In this document: one piece after another, positions 1 through 10,100 of the stretch
Numbering within the stretch: position 1 is the first letter of the stretch
Layout of the letters: each line of letters begins with the position of its first letter
NCBI GenBank assembly: GCA_964495375.1
Contig: CAZBWM010000030.1
Location: forward strand, 6,169-70,168
DNA from: JAIESQ01 sp964495375
GTDB lineage: Bacteria; Planctomycetota; Planctomycetia; Pirellulales; JAEUIK01
Length of the DNA: 64,000 nucleotides
Direction: 5' to 3'
Made by a program: the position numbers and the translations under genes
The notes under the pieces: model-generated
Told to the model about the DNA's origin: nothing
The model's database searches: none
What the model saw: only the letters and a program-made list of their open reading frames with translations

Positions 1-11
1 TAGTCGCCGCG

Positions 12-596
12 GTGAAATCCCACGATCCGAAGGTGGAATTCGCGCTCGGGCTGAGCGATCAAGAGATTGCTCGGGTCGAAACTCGATACACATTCACGTT
101 TCCACCCGACTTACGCTCGTTTCTACAAACCGCTTTGCCGCTTGGCCATCGATTTCCTGACTGGCGGTTCGGCGATGAAGATGAGTTGACCGAGATGCTC
201 GACGCTCCCCGGCGCGGGATTCTATTCGATATCGAGCACAATGGATTTTGGCTGCCAGAGTGGGGCCCGCGCCCCGCGGCTCTCCGCGACGCCTGCGCGC
301 ATGTCGACGAATTGCTCAGAGATGCACCGAAATTGATTCCGGTACTGGGCCATCGCATGATGCCCGCGGAACCACATGCTGAGGGCAATCCAGTTTTCTC
401 GGTTCATCAGACCGACATCATCTACTATGGCTTCGACCTCATGGATTACTTTCAGCACGAATTTGAATTGCCCGACCGGAGGCCTTGGCCAGACTCGATC
501 CGAGCGATTCGCTTTTGGGACATCGATCGGTTCTTCGACGTGCGTTGGTCGCGGGGCTATTGTGTGTTTGATAATCGCGATGGAACGCTGCCATGA
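12..596 (+). CDS. SMI1/KNR4 (SUKH)-like protein, possibly 5'-truncated
   Basis: The product of 194 residues has the look of the SMI1/KNR4 (SUKH) superfamily. An N-terminal 'LSDQEIARVETRY' helix leads to 'FPPDLRSFLQTALPLG', and Trp/Asp-rich segments follow, including 'GFWLPEWGPRP' and 'IRFWDIDRFFDV'. SUKH domains are often immunity proteins against polymorphic toxins, but many stand alone with unknown roles, and no toxin gene is visible here. The start shown is a GTG at the window edge. The frame stays open to base 1, so the true start may lie outside the window. The family call rests on motif pattern only. Confidence 0.6.
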   Translation: MKSHDPKVEFALGLSDQEIARVETRYTFTFPPDLRSFLQTALPLGHRFPDWRFGDEDELTEMLDAPRRGILFDIEHNGFWLPEWGPRPAALRDACAHVDELLRDAPKLIPVLGHRMMPAEPHAEGNPVFSVHQTDIIYYGFDLMDYFQHEFELPDRRPWPDSIRAIRFWDIDRFFDVRWSRGYCVFDNRDGTLP

Positions 597-623
597 CCGC
601 AATCGTGGCGAAGGGACTCAGGT

Positions 624-985
624 TCACTCGTCGTCGTCCGTGATCTCGTACTCCTCGTCCGCCCCCGGGTCTGCAGGAGCCACATTATTTGTCTGAAACG
701 GATTCGCCGAGTTGACGGCGATCGGCAGAATGCCCAACTGCCGGGCCGCGGCAATCGACACCAACTGGTAGTTGACATCGTCCTGGTTGAACTTGTCCTT
801 GTGCTAGGCGATGTCCGCATTGCCCATCGCCACCGCGGCGCAGAACGTGCCCCACGAGTTCTTGCCGCGAGTGTCTTCATCGACCACGTCCTCGACGTCC
901 GGCAGATCGCGATGGTCGTCGTCGGCCGTTCAGGCCGTTCGCCAGGCGTTGGCCGCGCTGGGCGCGCCGCATTCGTCCAAAGCGC
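624..985 (-). pseudogene. decayed gene with two in-frame stops
   Basis: Reading the minus strand in one frame gives protein-like sequence interrupted by TGA at 930-932 and TAG at 804-806. Segments include 'ALDECGAPSAANAWRTA', then 'LPDVEDVVDEDTRGKNSWGT', then 'FNQDDVNYQLVSIAAARQLG', ending in an Asp/Glu-rich tail at a TGA (624-626). The composition looks like a real protein and unlike the Arg/Ser/Thr-rich shadow frames around it. I do not recognise the family. No start codon with a ribosome site is evident, and the 5' end runs into the terminator at 986-1024. It is probably the remnant of a planctomycete hypothetical protein. Confidence 0.45.
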
Positions 986-1024
986 AAAAAAAAACGAGCG
1001 CGCGGGATTGATCCCACGCGCTCG
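986..1024 (-). terminator. Rho-independent terminator of the MORN-repeat gene
   Basis: A 14-bp stem with one mismatch pairs 995-1008 with 1011-1024 around a 2-nt loop. On the minus strand it is followed by nine T residues (the A run at 986-994). It lies about 37 bp beyond the stop of the MORN-repeat gene and is a textbook intrinsic terminator. Confidence 0.85.
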
Positions 1025-1060
1025 CTTGTAAAACTCGATTGCCAACAGCGATCGTTCGAA

Positions 1061-2434
1061 CTAACGCACGCGGCGCCCCGAGGGTGCCGGCTTGCGGGCG
1101 GCCGTGCCCGACTTGCGGTTGCGAGGCGACTTGCTGGTGGCGGCGGTCTTCACCTTGGCGACGGGGGGTTCGTCCGATTCGCCGACCATCGCGGGGATTT
1201 CCGCCGGCGTCGTCGAGACCACGGCTTCGCTGTGGTCGCTGTACTCGGCGACGTTAGCGAGCTTGCCGTCTTCTTTCCACCACATCCAGCGGCCCGTTTC
1301 GCTGCCGTCGACGAAGCCGCCGGCGATCGACTTCTGACCGTTGGCATGCCACCAGGTCCACTCACCAACGGGGCGGCCATGCTCATAGGTGCCGACGACC
1401 GATTGCTGGCCGTTGGGATGCCACCAGGTGAACGAGCCGACGGGTTGACCTTCCTCGTAGCGACCTTCCATCATCTTCTGGCCGTTCTTGTGCCACGAAG
1501 CGTAGGCGCCGTGCCGGACGTCCTTGCCGTCCTTACCTTTGATCGTGATCGAAGCCACGCCGCGCCACCAATCGTAGGTTGGCGTCGCGAGATCGCGGGC
1601 GAACAGGTATTCACCTTCGGACTTCACGAGCTTCGGGCTGTGCCGTTCGGTTTTATGGCCAACCTGGCGGCCGAGTTGATAGGTTTCTTTGAGAGCCGGC
1701 TTGCCGTCGGCTTTCCATTCGAGAACTTCGCCGTCGAGCTCGCCATGCACGTACGTGCACTCGCGCATCTTGCGGCCGTTGGTGAAGTACCAGACCGAAC
1801 GGCCGTGCCGCTCGCCATTCTCGAACGCCCATTGCGTGATCTTGCGATGCTTGGCGTCGTAGACCGTCCAGTCGCCGTGCAGTTCATTGTGCTTCTGGCC
1901 GACTTCGGCGGTGAAGGGGGCCTCGAACTGCTTGAAGTGAGGCGACTTGGTAAACATCTCGCCTTCGCCGGGAGCGTACCAACGAGTCCAAGTCCCTTCG
2001 CGCTGTCCGCGCTGGAACTCGCCACGGGCGACAATGCGGCCACGTTCGTCCCACATGGTCCACAGGCCTTGGTTGACGTAGTTGCCGGCGGCGTCTTGCA
2101 CGACGTGCCGCTCAACCTTGACTGCTCGATTGGCAAAGCGCTCCTTGATAACTTCTTGCGGGGCATCCGCGGCGACTTGCGGCGTGGCGACGTCCCCCGC
2201 TTCGGCGACGACTTCGACCGACGGCTCAGCTTCCGTGGCAGCGGCCGTGCCTTCGACCGGCGCGGTCAGCGGATCGGTCGGCTCCTCGATCGCTTGATCG
2301 AAAGCCGACGCGGTCGAGCTGTCGGTCGCGGCGGCGAGCGTCGAGGTCTGGGCGTCGTCGGCTCGTAAGGCGGCGCAACTGGCCGCGAAAATGGCAAACG
2401 CGGTGCCGCAAGGCACGAGTAAGAACCGGCGCAT
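1061..2434 (-). CDS. exported MORN-repeat (YwqK-like) protein
   Basis: This protein of 457 residues opens with a signal peptide ('MRRFLLVPCGTAFAIFAAS') and an acidic Ala/Thr/Glu linker. It then has a long series of MORN-variant repeats of the type 'G.W..W..NGQK...G.Y..G...G.W..W', for example 'HKNGQKMMEGRYEEGQPVGS' and 'HPNGQQSVVGTYEHGRPVGE'. The C-terminus is basic and Lys/Arg-rich. MORN variants (PF07661) form extended beta sheets and occur in proteins labelled YwqK-like antitoxins, although a secreted copy is more likely structural or binding. The start at 2434 is chosen because AGGGAG lies just upstream and the signal peptide follows. Upstream codons in this frame are intergenic. Confidence 0.75.
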   Translation of the reverse strand: MRRFLLVPCGTAFAIFAASCAALRADDAQTSTLAAATDSSTASAFDQAIEEPTDPLTAPVEGTAAATEAEPSVEVVAEAGDVATPQVAADAPQEVIKERFANRAVKVERHVVQDAAGNYVNQGLWTMWDERGRIVARGEFQRGQREGTWTRWYAPGEGEMFTKSPHFKQFEAPFTAEVGQKHNELHGDWTVYDAKHRKITQWAFENGERHGRSVWYFTNGRKMRECTYVHGELDGEVLEWKADGKPALKETYQLGRQVGHKTERHSPKLVKSEGEYLFARDLATPTYDWWRGVASITIKGKDGKDVRHGAYASWHKNGQKMMEGRYEEGQPVGSFTWWHPNGQQSVVGTYEHGRPVGEWTWWHANGQKSIAGGFVDGSETGRWMWWKEDGKLANVAEYSDHSEAVVSTTPAEIPAMVGESDEPPVAKVKTAATSKSPRNRKSGTAARKPAPSGRRVR

Positions 2435-2651
2435 GGCGATGCACTCCCTTGCTTGTTCAAAATCGCGCGCTGGGCACCGCGAGCCGGTGAGTCGCGCGGT
2501 CGGCTGCACAAAATTATTGCGCGATGGCGATTGCAATCCCTGCGTTTCGCCGCCTTAGGCATCGTCCCGGCAAATTGAGATTCGTGAGAATCCCAGGACG
2601 AGCAAGCAAAGTCGGCGCGCTGGGTAATTCCGCGCAACTTTTCGTCACCCA

Positions 2652-2709
2652 CAAAGTTTGCCTCAATTGCGGATTGCCGGCGGCACCGCTACAGTTTGGG
2701 CAAACTTTG
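2652..2709. promoter_or_regulatory. 11-bp inverted repeat in the 2435-2805 spacer
   Basis: The 371-bp spacer between the divergent MORN-repeat and DUF480 genes holds no convincing gene. It does contain CAAAGTTTGCC at 2652-2662 and its perfect complement GGCAAACTTTG at 2699-2709, separated by 36 bp and ending about 97 bp before the DUF480 start. It could be a stem in the leader or a pair of binding half-sites. Nothing else stands out in this spacer. Confidence 0.35.
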
Positions 2710-2805
2710 ACGGCGCTCGGTCGACGGCAGCGCGCAGCCTAGCCAATGGACCACGAACCAAAGCTTGCGCCAACGCGGGGTTCAGCGAAGAGGGAGAACA
2801 GCAGG

Positions 2806-3600
2806 ATGAGCGAGCACACCACGGCGGCGGGAGCCCCCACCGAGGCGAAATGGCAGCCCTTGGCAGCGCTGGAACGACGCGTGGCCGGCGTCCTGGTCGA
2901 AAAGGCCAAAACCACGCCCGACGCCTATCCCATGTCGCTCAACGCGATTCGCAGCGGTTGCAATCAGAAGAGCAACCGCTATCCGCTCATTGAAGTCGAG
3001 GAGGACGCGATCCTCACCGCACTCGACCGCTTGCGAGCGATTGGCGCCGTCGCCCTGGTGCAGGGGAGCGGCCGCGTCGAGCGCTATCGCCATTACATGT
3101 ACGAATGGCTTGGGGTCGACAAGCTGGAATTGGCGGTGATGACCGAACTGCTCTTGCGCGGCGCGCAAACCATCGGCGAACTACGCGGCCGTGCGAGTCG
3201 CATGGACCCCATTCCCGATCTGGCGGCGCTTCGCCCTGTGCTCGATAGCCTGAAAGCCAAAGGGCTCGTCTTGTCGCTGTCGCCCGAGGGGCGAGGGCAG
3301 GTTGTGACGCATGCTCTCTACAAGCCCGCGGAACTCGAGAAGCTGCGCGCGGAATACTCGAACTACACGCCCCCCGCGGGTGGAAGCGACGCCGACAGCG
3401 CCGGCGAGAGCGCCCCGCCCCGTCGTGAGCCTGTGGGGACTGCCACGCGGGCTGATACCGCCCATGCGTCGCGCCCGGCCGCGAGCGACGCGCTCAGCCA
3501 ATCGCTGGCCGCGATCGTCGATCGAGTCGAAGATTTGGCGCGCCGCGTCGAGGCGCAGGAGCAGGCGCTGGCTGCCTTGCGGCAATCGCTCGGCGAATGA
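2806..3600 (+). CDS. DUF480 (YceH) family protein
   Basis: This 264-residue protein matches the DUF480/YceH family. It begins with 'LERRVAGVLVEKAKTTPDAY', then 'PMSLNAIRSGCNQKSNR', two winged-helix-like halves and the segment 'ELLLRGAQTIGELRGRASRM'. YceH is a cytosolic protein of unknown function built from tandem winged helices. The C-terminal 70 residues are a Pro/Ala-rich linker followed by a predicted coiled coil ('AIVDRVEDLARRVEAQEQAL'). The ATG at 2806 is preceded by AGGGAGA and starts just before the conserved region, so it is preferred over the in-frame ATG at 2746. Confidence 0.85.
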   Translation: MSEHTTAAGAPTEAKWQPLAALERRVAGVLVEKAKTTPDAYPMSLNAIRSGCNQKSNRYPLIEVEEDAILTALDRLRAIGAVALVQGSGRVERYRHYMYEWLGVDKLELAVMTELLLRGAQTIGELRGRASRMDPIPDLAALRPVLDSLKAKGLVLSLSPEGRGQVVTHALYKPAELEKLRAEYSNYTPPAGGSDADSAGESAPPRREPVGTATRADTAHASRPAASDALSQSLAAIVDRVEDLARRVEAQEQALAALRQSLGE

Positions 3601-3722
3601 AGGCCGTGTTCGCCGAGCAGCGGCACGCCGCTGAGGTTGAGCGTATCATGGAACGCAGCGCCGCTACCCGAGCGTTCGTCGCGCTGGCGGCCATCTGCGA
3701 GTTTCTCGAATCGGCATAGCTT

Positions 3723-6374
3723 GTGGCCAAATCGATTTCCAGCCAGCGCGCAACGCACCCAAAGACGCTGACGCGCGATTCAGGCAAGTTCGCCGGCATG
3801 CAGTGGTGGAGTCGGTTGCCGGGCCCGGCCCACGCGGCGCTCGCCTTCTTGTTGGCTTGGGGAGTACTTGCCGCCTGGCGGCACGAGGTGTTGCCGTTGC
3901 CACCGTATTATGAAACCGCCATGGGGCTGTTTCGCGAGGCCGACTTTCTCGTCGATACGCATTTCGACTATGAGCGCTTGCGTAACCGCGAACCCGCCGT
4001 GAACGAAGGAGGCGCCCATTCGTATGTCGTCAGTGCCCTGCCGACGCTGCTGGCGCTGTTGATGATGGCGAGCCCCACCCCGGTTGTCACGGCCGTGGTG
4101 GCGCATCTTTTCTCGTTCGCGGCGGCGGCCGTCATCGTCGTGGCTCTGTCCTGGCTCGTGGCACGGCGCAGCGACGCGTGCTATGGCGTAGCGATCGCGG
4201 CGGCGGCGATCACTACGCCGCTGGTAATCACGCAGGTCGAGCTGATTGGCATGGACGTGCCCATGGCAGCCTGCGTACTTTTGGGCGTGGTCGCCGTTGT
4301 CGAGGCGCGTTACGCCCTGGCGGCTCTGGCGTGTCTGTCCGCGTTCTTTATGAAATCGACAGGTTTGATCGCGTCGGTGGCGATCATCCTGTATCTGGCA
4401 TCCGCGTGGAGCATGTGCCGGCTGGCTGGTGACAAACACTGTGCGGGCATCTCCACCGCCGCCGATTGCCGACGCCTATTGCGCGGCGCGTTTTTGAACG
4501 TGCTCGCGCTGGTGGTCGGAGTCTCCATTTACGCCTGGGGGGACGTCCACTCGCGGCTGATGCGAGTTGGCTTCGCCGGTGACTGGATCGCTCACGCCTG
4601 GCGAGTTTGTCCCGACTTGCTCGCGTTGGCGATCGTCGTCATGCTGCTGGGATTCGCCACGCTGGCCCGCAAGTTGTGGCAAGCTCGCCAAGCCGGAGTA
4701 CCCTGGCTCGCGATCGCGCGAGATTGGCTGTTTCACGACGCGGCGTTGCCATTGGCGTTGCTGCTGGTGATCGGCGATCTGGCGGCGATGCGGCTTTACG
4801 CGCGCGTATTTGTCATTCGCTACGTGTTGCTGGCAGTGCCATTTCTCTATCTGCTGCTGGCCGCGATCGTGTATCGACGGCGACTGGGTCGTTGGAATCT
4901 CGTGCTGCCGATAGCGCTAGTGGCACTAAACGTCTACAACGCCAACGGGCGGCTTTTTCCCGACGCCGGGGGCCACGCGCGGCACTGCGCTCCATTGGAA
5001 CGCAGCCGAGAGTATCTGGTCGACCAACGCTCGCAGATTACCGCGATGCGCGAGCTGGCCGCCCAGGGAGATGCCGTGCCGATCCTGGCCGGCTACCCCT
5101 TCAACCATTACTTGTCGTTTCCGCGGCTGGGTTACGTCGATAAGCCCTTGAGCGGCTACGCAACCATGCCGCTGGTGGCGCCGACCTTTCGTTCGGTTTA
5201 CGACCTGTTTCGCGATCGCCCTCAGCGGCTGCGGATCATCTCGGTCGACAATCCTAGCCACCGCGTCGGCTCGATTTACACGCCTCCGCCCGCGCCCGGC
5301 GATCCCATTCTGTACGACGATCACCAGGCATCGCCGCTGGTGATCTACCGGAAGGATCTATCGCAGCAGGCGGCCCAGCCCGGCGGTCTCGAAAACTGGT
5401 ATCTCGAAAATCTTTGGGGGGGTGGCATCGAGCGACTCCCGTCGGCGGTTTGGCAAGTTCGCGCCGAGGAGCTGGTCGCGGTTGGCCGATCCGACCTGGC
5501 CATTCGATTACTCGAACGACGCGCGGCGACCGTGCCTGACGATTTCGCGAGTCGCATTCAGCTCGGGCAGCTCTACCTGGGAGCGGGGCGCGTTGCCGAA
5601 GCGGCGCAACTCGTGCGCAATTTGCTCGACGCGGCCCAAAATCGCACGGTCGATGCATCCATCGTCGCGCATGCGCATCTGTTGTTGGGGCTCACGCTGT
5701 TGCATCAACGGCAGCTTGATGCTTCGCGTGCCGAATTCGAAACGGCGCTTCGCTTTGACCCAACCTTGCACGATGCGCGAGTGAATCTGGGGGTCAGCGA
5801 CCTTTTGGCAGGACGCCTGCCCGAGGCGGAACGACAATTCCGGGCCGTGGTGGCCGAGCTACCCGAACATGACAGTGCCAATTACCACTTAGGGCTCATC
5901 TGGTCGGCTCAAGGACGCGAGGCCGAAGCGGAACGAGCCTTCGAGCGCACGGTCAAGGAAAATCCCAAGCACTTCGATGCACTGCAGCAGTTAGCCGAGC
6001 GACGGCGCAAAACACGACGATCGAAGGAAGCTCTCGAGTACTACAGCCGCGGGATCGCCCTACGACCCGATTGGTTGGACGGACTGAACTGGTCGGCCTG
6101 GATCATGGCGACCAGCTCCGACGCGGCGCTGCGCGACGGCCGCCGGGCCCTCGAATTCGCCGAACGAGTGTGCCGGGCTTCGGCCTATGGCAATGCCGCG
6201 GCACTCGACACGCTGGCGGCCGCCCACGCCGAATGTGGACAATTCGAGCAGGCGGTGCAGTTCGCTCAAAAAGCGCTGGCCGTGACGCCCCCCGACCAGC
6301 AGGCGACCTTGGGCGAGCAGATCCGCCAGCGACTGGAGTTGTATCGCCGCGGGGAGCCGTACCGCGAAAGCTGA
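3723..6374 (+). CDS. polytopic membrane protein with C-terminal TPR repeats
   Basis: The 883-residue product has a hydrophobic N-terminal half (about residues 30-405) with many predicted membrane helices. The first loop carries charged 'DTHFDYERLRNREP', resembling the catalytic first-loop acidic region of GT-C (PMT/ArnT-like) glycosyltransferases. A soluble region of about 170 residues follows. Residues about 575-860 form tetratricopeptide repeats such as 'AHLLLGLTLLHQRQLDASRA' and 'ANYHLGLIWSAQGREAEAER'. It may transfer sugars from a lipid carrier to envelope proteins, but this is inferred from layout only. The start is a GTG at 3723. An ATG at 3799 ('MQWWSRLPG') is an alternative just before the first membrane segment. 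It converges with the amidotransferase gene, with a 3-bp gap. Confidence 0.65.
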   Translation: MAKSISSQRATHPKTLTRDSGKFAGMQWWSRLPGPAHAALAFLLAWGVLAAWRHEVLPLPPYYETAMGLFREADFLVDTHFDYERLRNREPAVNEGGAHSYVVSALPTLLALLMMASPTPVVTAVVAHLFSFAAAAVIVVALSWLVARRSDACYGVAIAAAAITTPLVITQVELIGMDVPMAACVLLGVVAVVEARYALAALACLSAFFMKSTGLIASVAIILYLASAWSMCRLAGDKHCAGISTAADCRRLLRGAFLNVLALVVGVSIYAWGDVHSRLMRVGFAGDWIAHAWRVCPDLLALAIVVMLLGFATLARKLWQARQAGVPWLAIARDWLFHDAALPLALLLVIGDLAAMRLYARVFVIRYVLLAVPFLYLLLAAIVYRRRLGRWNLVLPIALVALNVYNANGRLFPDAGGHARHCAPLERSREYLVDQRSQITAMRELAAQGDAVPILAGYPFNHYLSFPRLGYVDKPLSGYATMPLVAPTFRSVYDLFRDRPQRLRIISVDNPSHRVGSIYTPPPAPGDPILYDDHQASPLVIYRKDLSQQAAQPGGLENWYLENLWGGGIERLPSAVWQVRAEELVAVGRSDLAIRLLERRAATVPDDFASRIQLGQLYLGAGRVAEAAQLVRNLLDAAQNRTVDASIVAHAHLLLGLTLLHQRQLDASRAEFETALRFDPTLHDARVNLGVSDLLAGRLPEAERQFRAVVAELPEHDSANYHLGLIWSAQGREAEAERAFERTVKENPKHFDALQQLAERRRKTRRSKEALEYYSRGIALRPDWLDGLNWSAWIMATSSDAALRDGRRALEFAERVCRASAYGNAAALDTLAAAHAECGQFEQAVQFAQKALAVTPPDQQATLGEQIRQRLELYRRGEPYRES

Positions 6375-6377
6375 ACT

Positions 6378-6977
6378 CTAGCGAACCTGGGGCGCCGACT
6401 GCTTCAAGAACTGCTCCAGGATCAGGACCCCACAATCGGTCAGAAAACTCTCGGGGTGGAACTGCACGCCGAAGATCGGCAGTTCGCGGTGACGCACGCC
6501 CATGATCTCGCGGCCGCCGGCAGGTGCATCGGCCCAGGCGCAGACCTCGAGGCAGTCGGGTAACGTACCTGGGCGAATTACCAGGCTGTGATAGCGCGTG
6601 GCTTGAAAGGGATTGTCGAGTCCGGCGAACAGCCCCGTCGAATCGTGATAAATCAGGTCGGTCTTGCCGTGCATCAATCGCTCGGCCCGCACAATCTCGG
6701 CGCCAAAGGCATGGCCGATGGCCTGATGCCCGAGGCAGACACCGAGGATCGGCACCTGGCCCGCGAAGCGCGTGATCAGGTCGCAGGAGATGCCTGCCTC
6801 GCGCGGCGTGCAAGGACCCGGTGACACGATCAAGTGGCTCGGCTGCCGGGCGGCGATTTCATCGAGCTTGATCTGGTCGTTGCGGGCGACTTCGAGTTCG
6901 ATCGACGGGTCGATTTCGCCCAACCGCTGCACAAGGTTGTAGGTGAACGAATCGTAGTTATCGATGAGCAGGATCAT
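6378..6977 (-). CDS. pabA: glutamine amidotransferase, aminodeoxychorismate/anthranilate synthase component II
   Basis: The 199-residue class I glutamine amidotransferase starts 'MILLIDNYDSFTYNL', the hallmark of PabA/TrpG. It has the nucleophile elbow 'ILGVCLGHQAIGHAFG' (catalytic Cys) and the His-Glu pair in 'VQFHPESFLTD'. It releases ammonia from glutamine for synthesis of aminodeoxychorismate (folate) or anthranilate (tryptophan). The length is normal for the family. No pabB or trpE partner is in the window, so which pathway it serves cannot be decided. Such proteins are often shared by both. Confidence 0.9.
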   Translation of the reverse strand: MILLIDNYDSFTYNLVQRLGEIDPSIELEVARNDQIKLDEIAARQPSHLIVSPGPCTPREAGISCDLITRFAGQVPILGVCLGHQAIGHAFGAEIVRAERLMHGKTDLIYHDSTGLFAGLDNPFQATRYHSLVIRPGTLPDCLEVCAWADAPAGGREIMGVRHRELPIFGVQFHPESFLTDCGVLILEQFLKQSAPQVR

Positions 6978-7135
6978 GGGGGCGTGGCAGGCACCGCTAA
7001 TGGCAAAGGCGACACGCGAGATGACATTGGCATCATTCTATCGCCTAGCACGATAGCTGTGTATGGCCTATTGAGGGGCGGCGGTTCGAGGGTAATCCCG
7101 CAAACCGACTTGATGCGACACACTGGTCACACATG

Positions 7136-10100
7136 TCAAGGATCGTGCGGTAAAGAGCTGTGTTCATCGGCGCCGCGGGGGGCGGCAAAGAGCAGCAACT
7201 CCGATGGGACCACGTCCGATCCGAAGCTAATTGCGAGCCATTTCCCGTCGCGACTGAAGACGAGATCGTGGTAGGGCCCCGTTGGCAGTTCGAAGGCAGC
7301 GATCGGCTGCCCATCGGGCAAACTCCATAGAAAAATAGTCCCATCGGAACCCATCGCTACGAGAAGCGGCTCGCCGGGTGAAAACGCCAAGGAGCTGATG
7401 AATTGCGAAGCCTGCAGCGTCAAGGGTTCGGCGGTAGGATCACCCCAGCGTCGTACCCACACTTGACGGATGCCACCGCTATACGCCAGGTATTGGCCGT
7501 CGACAGAAAAAGCCGCTGAGTCGACTGACGTGAGTTGCGACCACGGCAGCGGTCCAGATTTGCCCGTCGCGACGTCAATCAACATCATCGATGGCTGACC
7601 AGGTGCTGATCCGTCCAGCATCAGCAAGAGCGTTTTGTCGTCGGGTGTGAACAGTGTATCGTGAGCAAACGAGGGCAGCATGATCGACCGCTGCTCCCGC
7701 TCGAGCTGGTGCATGTCGCCTAGTGTCAGTAAACGCGACGATCTACCTCCCGACGTTGCTACGCACCGCTTGTTGTGACTGACCCGGCGTTTTTGCTGCA
7801 CCCGACTGCCACGGATCTCTGACAACCTTTGCAGCGTGCCGTCGTGCAGGTCGAATGCGGAAATGTCCCCGAAGTGATCGAAAACCCAAACGGATTCGCC
7901 GTTCGGCGAGAATGAGACTGATTGCACATCTTTCGCCGAATCGTAAGCCAGGGCTCGTCGCTCGCCTGTAACCAGATTCATGACCAGCAACTGTCGATCC
8001 GAATCGAAATAGGTGAATTCATCACCTGCCAAGCTAAAATCACAGCGATCGCAAGACGCCGCGAACGCCGGCAAGCGCATCGTGGCCGTGCGCTGCACGT
8101 CGTCGAGTGGCCAGAGTCGAACCCCGCCGGTTGCGCCAGACGTGGCCACGAGATTCGATGTTGGCGAAGCTGCCAGACCCCAGACGCGCGACTGCTCAGT
8201 CGCATACGTCCAAATGACTCGGCCGCTGCTCGCATCCCAGAGGCGCAAGGTGCCATCCTTGCCGGCCGAAGCGAGCATGCCGCCATCGGCCGCGAAGGCC
8301 ACGCTGTCGATGCGCTGAGTGTGCCCGCGAAGTTCAAAGAGCATCTTAGGGGGCTCGACTTGCCAGAGGCGCACCGTGTGATCGACGCCGGCCGAGGCCA
8401 GTCGCTGGCCATCGGGCGAGAAGGCCACTGCGGTTACCGAACCGACGTGCTCCTTCAATGCCGCGACCTGCGAGAGCGATTGCAGATTCCAAAGCACGAT
8501 TGCCCCATCACTCCCGGCACTGGCCAGTCGCGATCCATCGGGGCTAATCGCGAGTTGGTTCACTTCCTGCGTGTGCCCGTGGAGCTGCTGCTGGCGGGTA
8601 ACCGCGTCGAAACGCCACAGACTGATCTCACCCTGCTCATCGCCAACAATCAGGTTTTCACCGGAGGGATCGAAGACCACACTATTAACAGCCGCGTTGG
8701 CCTGTTGAGTTTTTTCCAAACGTCGCTCGGCGACGTGCCAGATCTTGAGCGTGCGATCGTCGCCAGCGGAAACTAGCCACGTTCCGTCCGGAGAAAATGC
8801 CACGCTGTTCACGTCCGAAGTGTGGCCCAGCAATTCGGCCTCGAGCGCTCCGGTGTTAGTATTCCAGAGCCGGATTGCGCCATCCTGGCCGGCGGAACAT
8901 AATGTCGCACCGTCGGGACTGAACGCTACCGCAAGCGCCGAGCCATCAGCCGGACCAAACACGCGTGGTTGACCATGAACGAGCAACCACAACCGCCACC
9001 AGAAGAAACCGCGCCGATCGGTTTGCGCGGCCGCGGGAATCTGACGCGATAGCAAAGCCTCGACTTGCAGCGCATCGCGCGCCTGCCACGCCTGATATGC
9101 CAGCCGGACATCGTTGGCGTAGCGATACTCGGCGAGTTGCTGCTCGCGATTCAGCGAAGTCTGCCGCAATTGGGTTGCGGCAGCGTCCGCGCGATCGAGC
9201 GCCTCGCGATGCCAAACGAATCCACTCAACACTACTAGGGGTAACAGCAACGCCAGGGCCAGTGCGATCGATCGCGTGGGTCGCAGGCGGACGGCCTTCC
9301 ATCCACGCCGCAGTGGCCCGAGCGGCCGAACCCGCGTCGGCTCGCCGCGGCGAAAGCGCGCGAGATCTTCCGCCAGCGCGCCGGCGGACGGATAGCGCCG
9401 TTCCGGCGACTTTTCCAGACACGCCAGCACGATGGCTTCGAGATCGCGAGGTAGTTCACGACGCACGCTCCGTGGCGCGCGTGGTTCTTGGTGAGCAACC
9501 TGACGCAAGACGTCCGCGTCCGACGAACCGAGAAACGGCGGCCCGCCGGTCAGCATTTCGTACAAAATGGTTCCCAGCCCGTAAACGTCGGTCGCCGGGC
9601 CAACGGCACCCAGGCGACCGTCCACCTGTTCGGGCGCCATGTAAATAGGCGTGCCAAGCAGGGCGCCGGTGCGCGTCTGCACATCGACGTACTCGCGCAC
9701 TTTGGCGAGGCCAAAATCGGTCAGCTTGGGCGTTAAGCCTGCCAAATCGACGAGGTGTTCATCGTCGCGCTCGGTGACTGCAACGCGGTCTACTGGCTCG
9801 AGCAGTACGTTGCCAGGCTTAACGTCGCGATGCCACACACCCTGGCAATGGGCATGTTCGACCCCGGTGGCCAATTGTTCGACCCATTTTGCCGCCAAGG
9901 GAACGGGGATCGGGACGCGCTGGGCGAGGATCGTTGCCAACGACCGGCCCTGGCAGTACGCGCTCACGATATACGCAATCGGCCCCGCCTGGCCGACCTC
10001 GTAGACCGTGACGATGTGGGGATGCGACAACCGCGCTGCGGCGATTCCCTCGCGCACGAACCGCTGTCGCAACTCCTCGGAAAATAACGCGTCGGGGCGT

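Noticed and set aside
12..596. Toxin-immunity module around the SUKH-like and DUF4303-like genes
   Set aside because: The two genes are over 50 kb apart and neither has a toxin-like neighbour.
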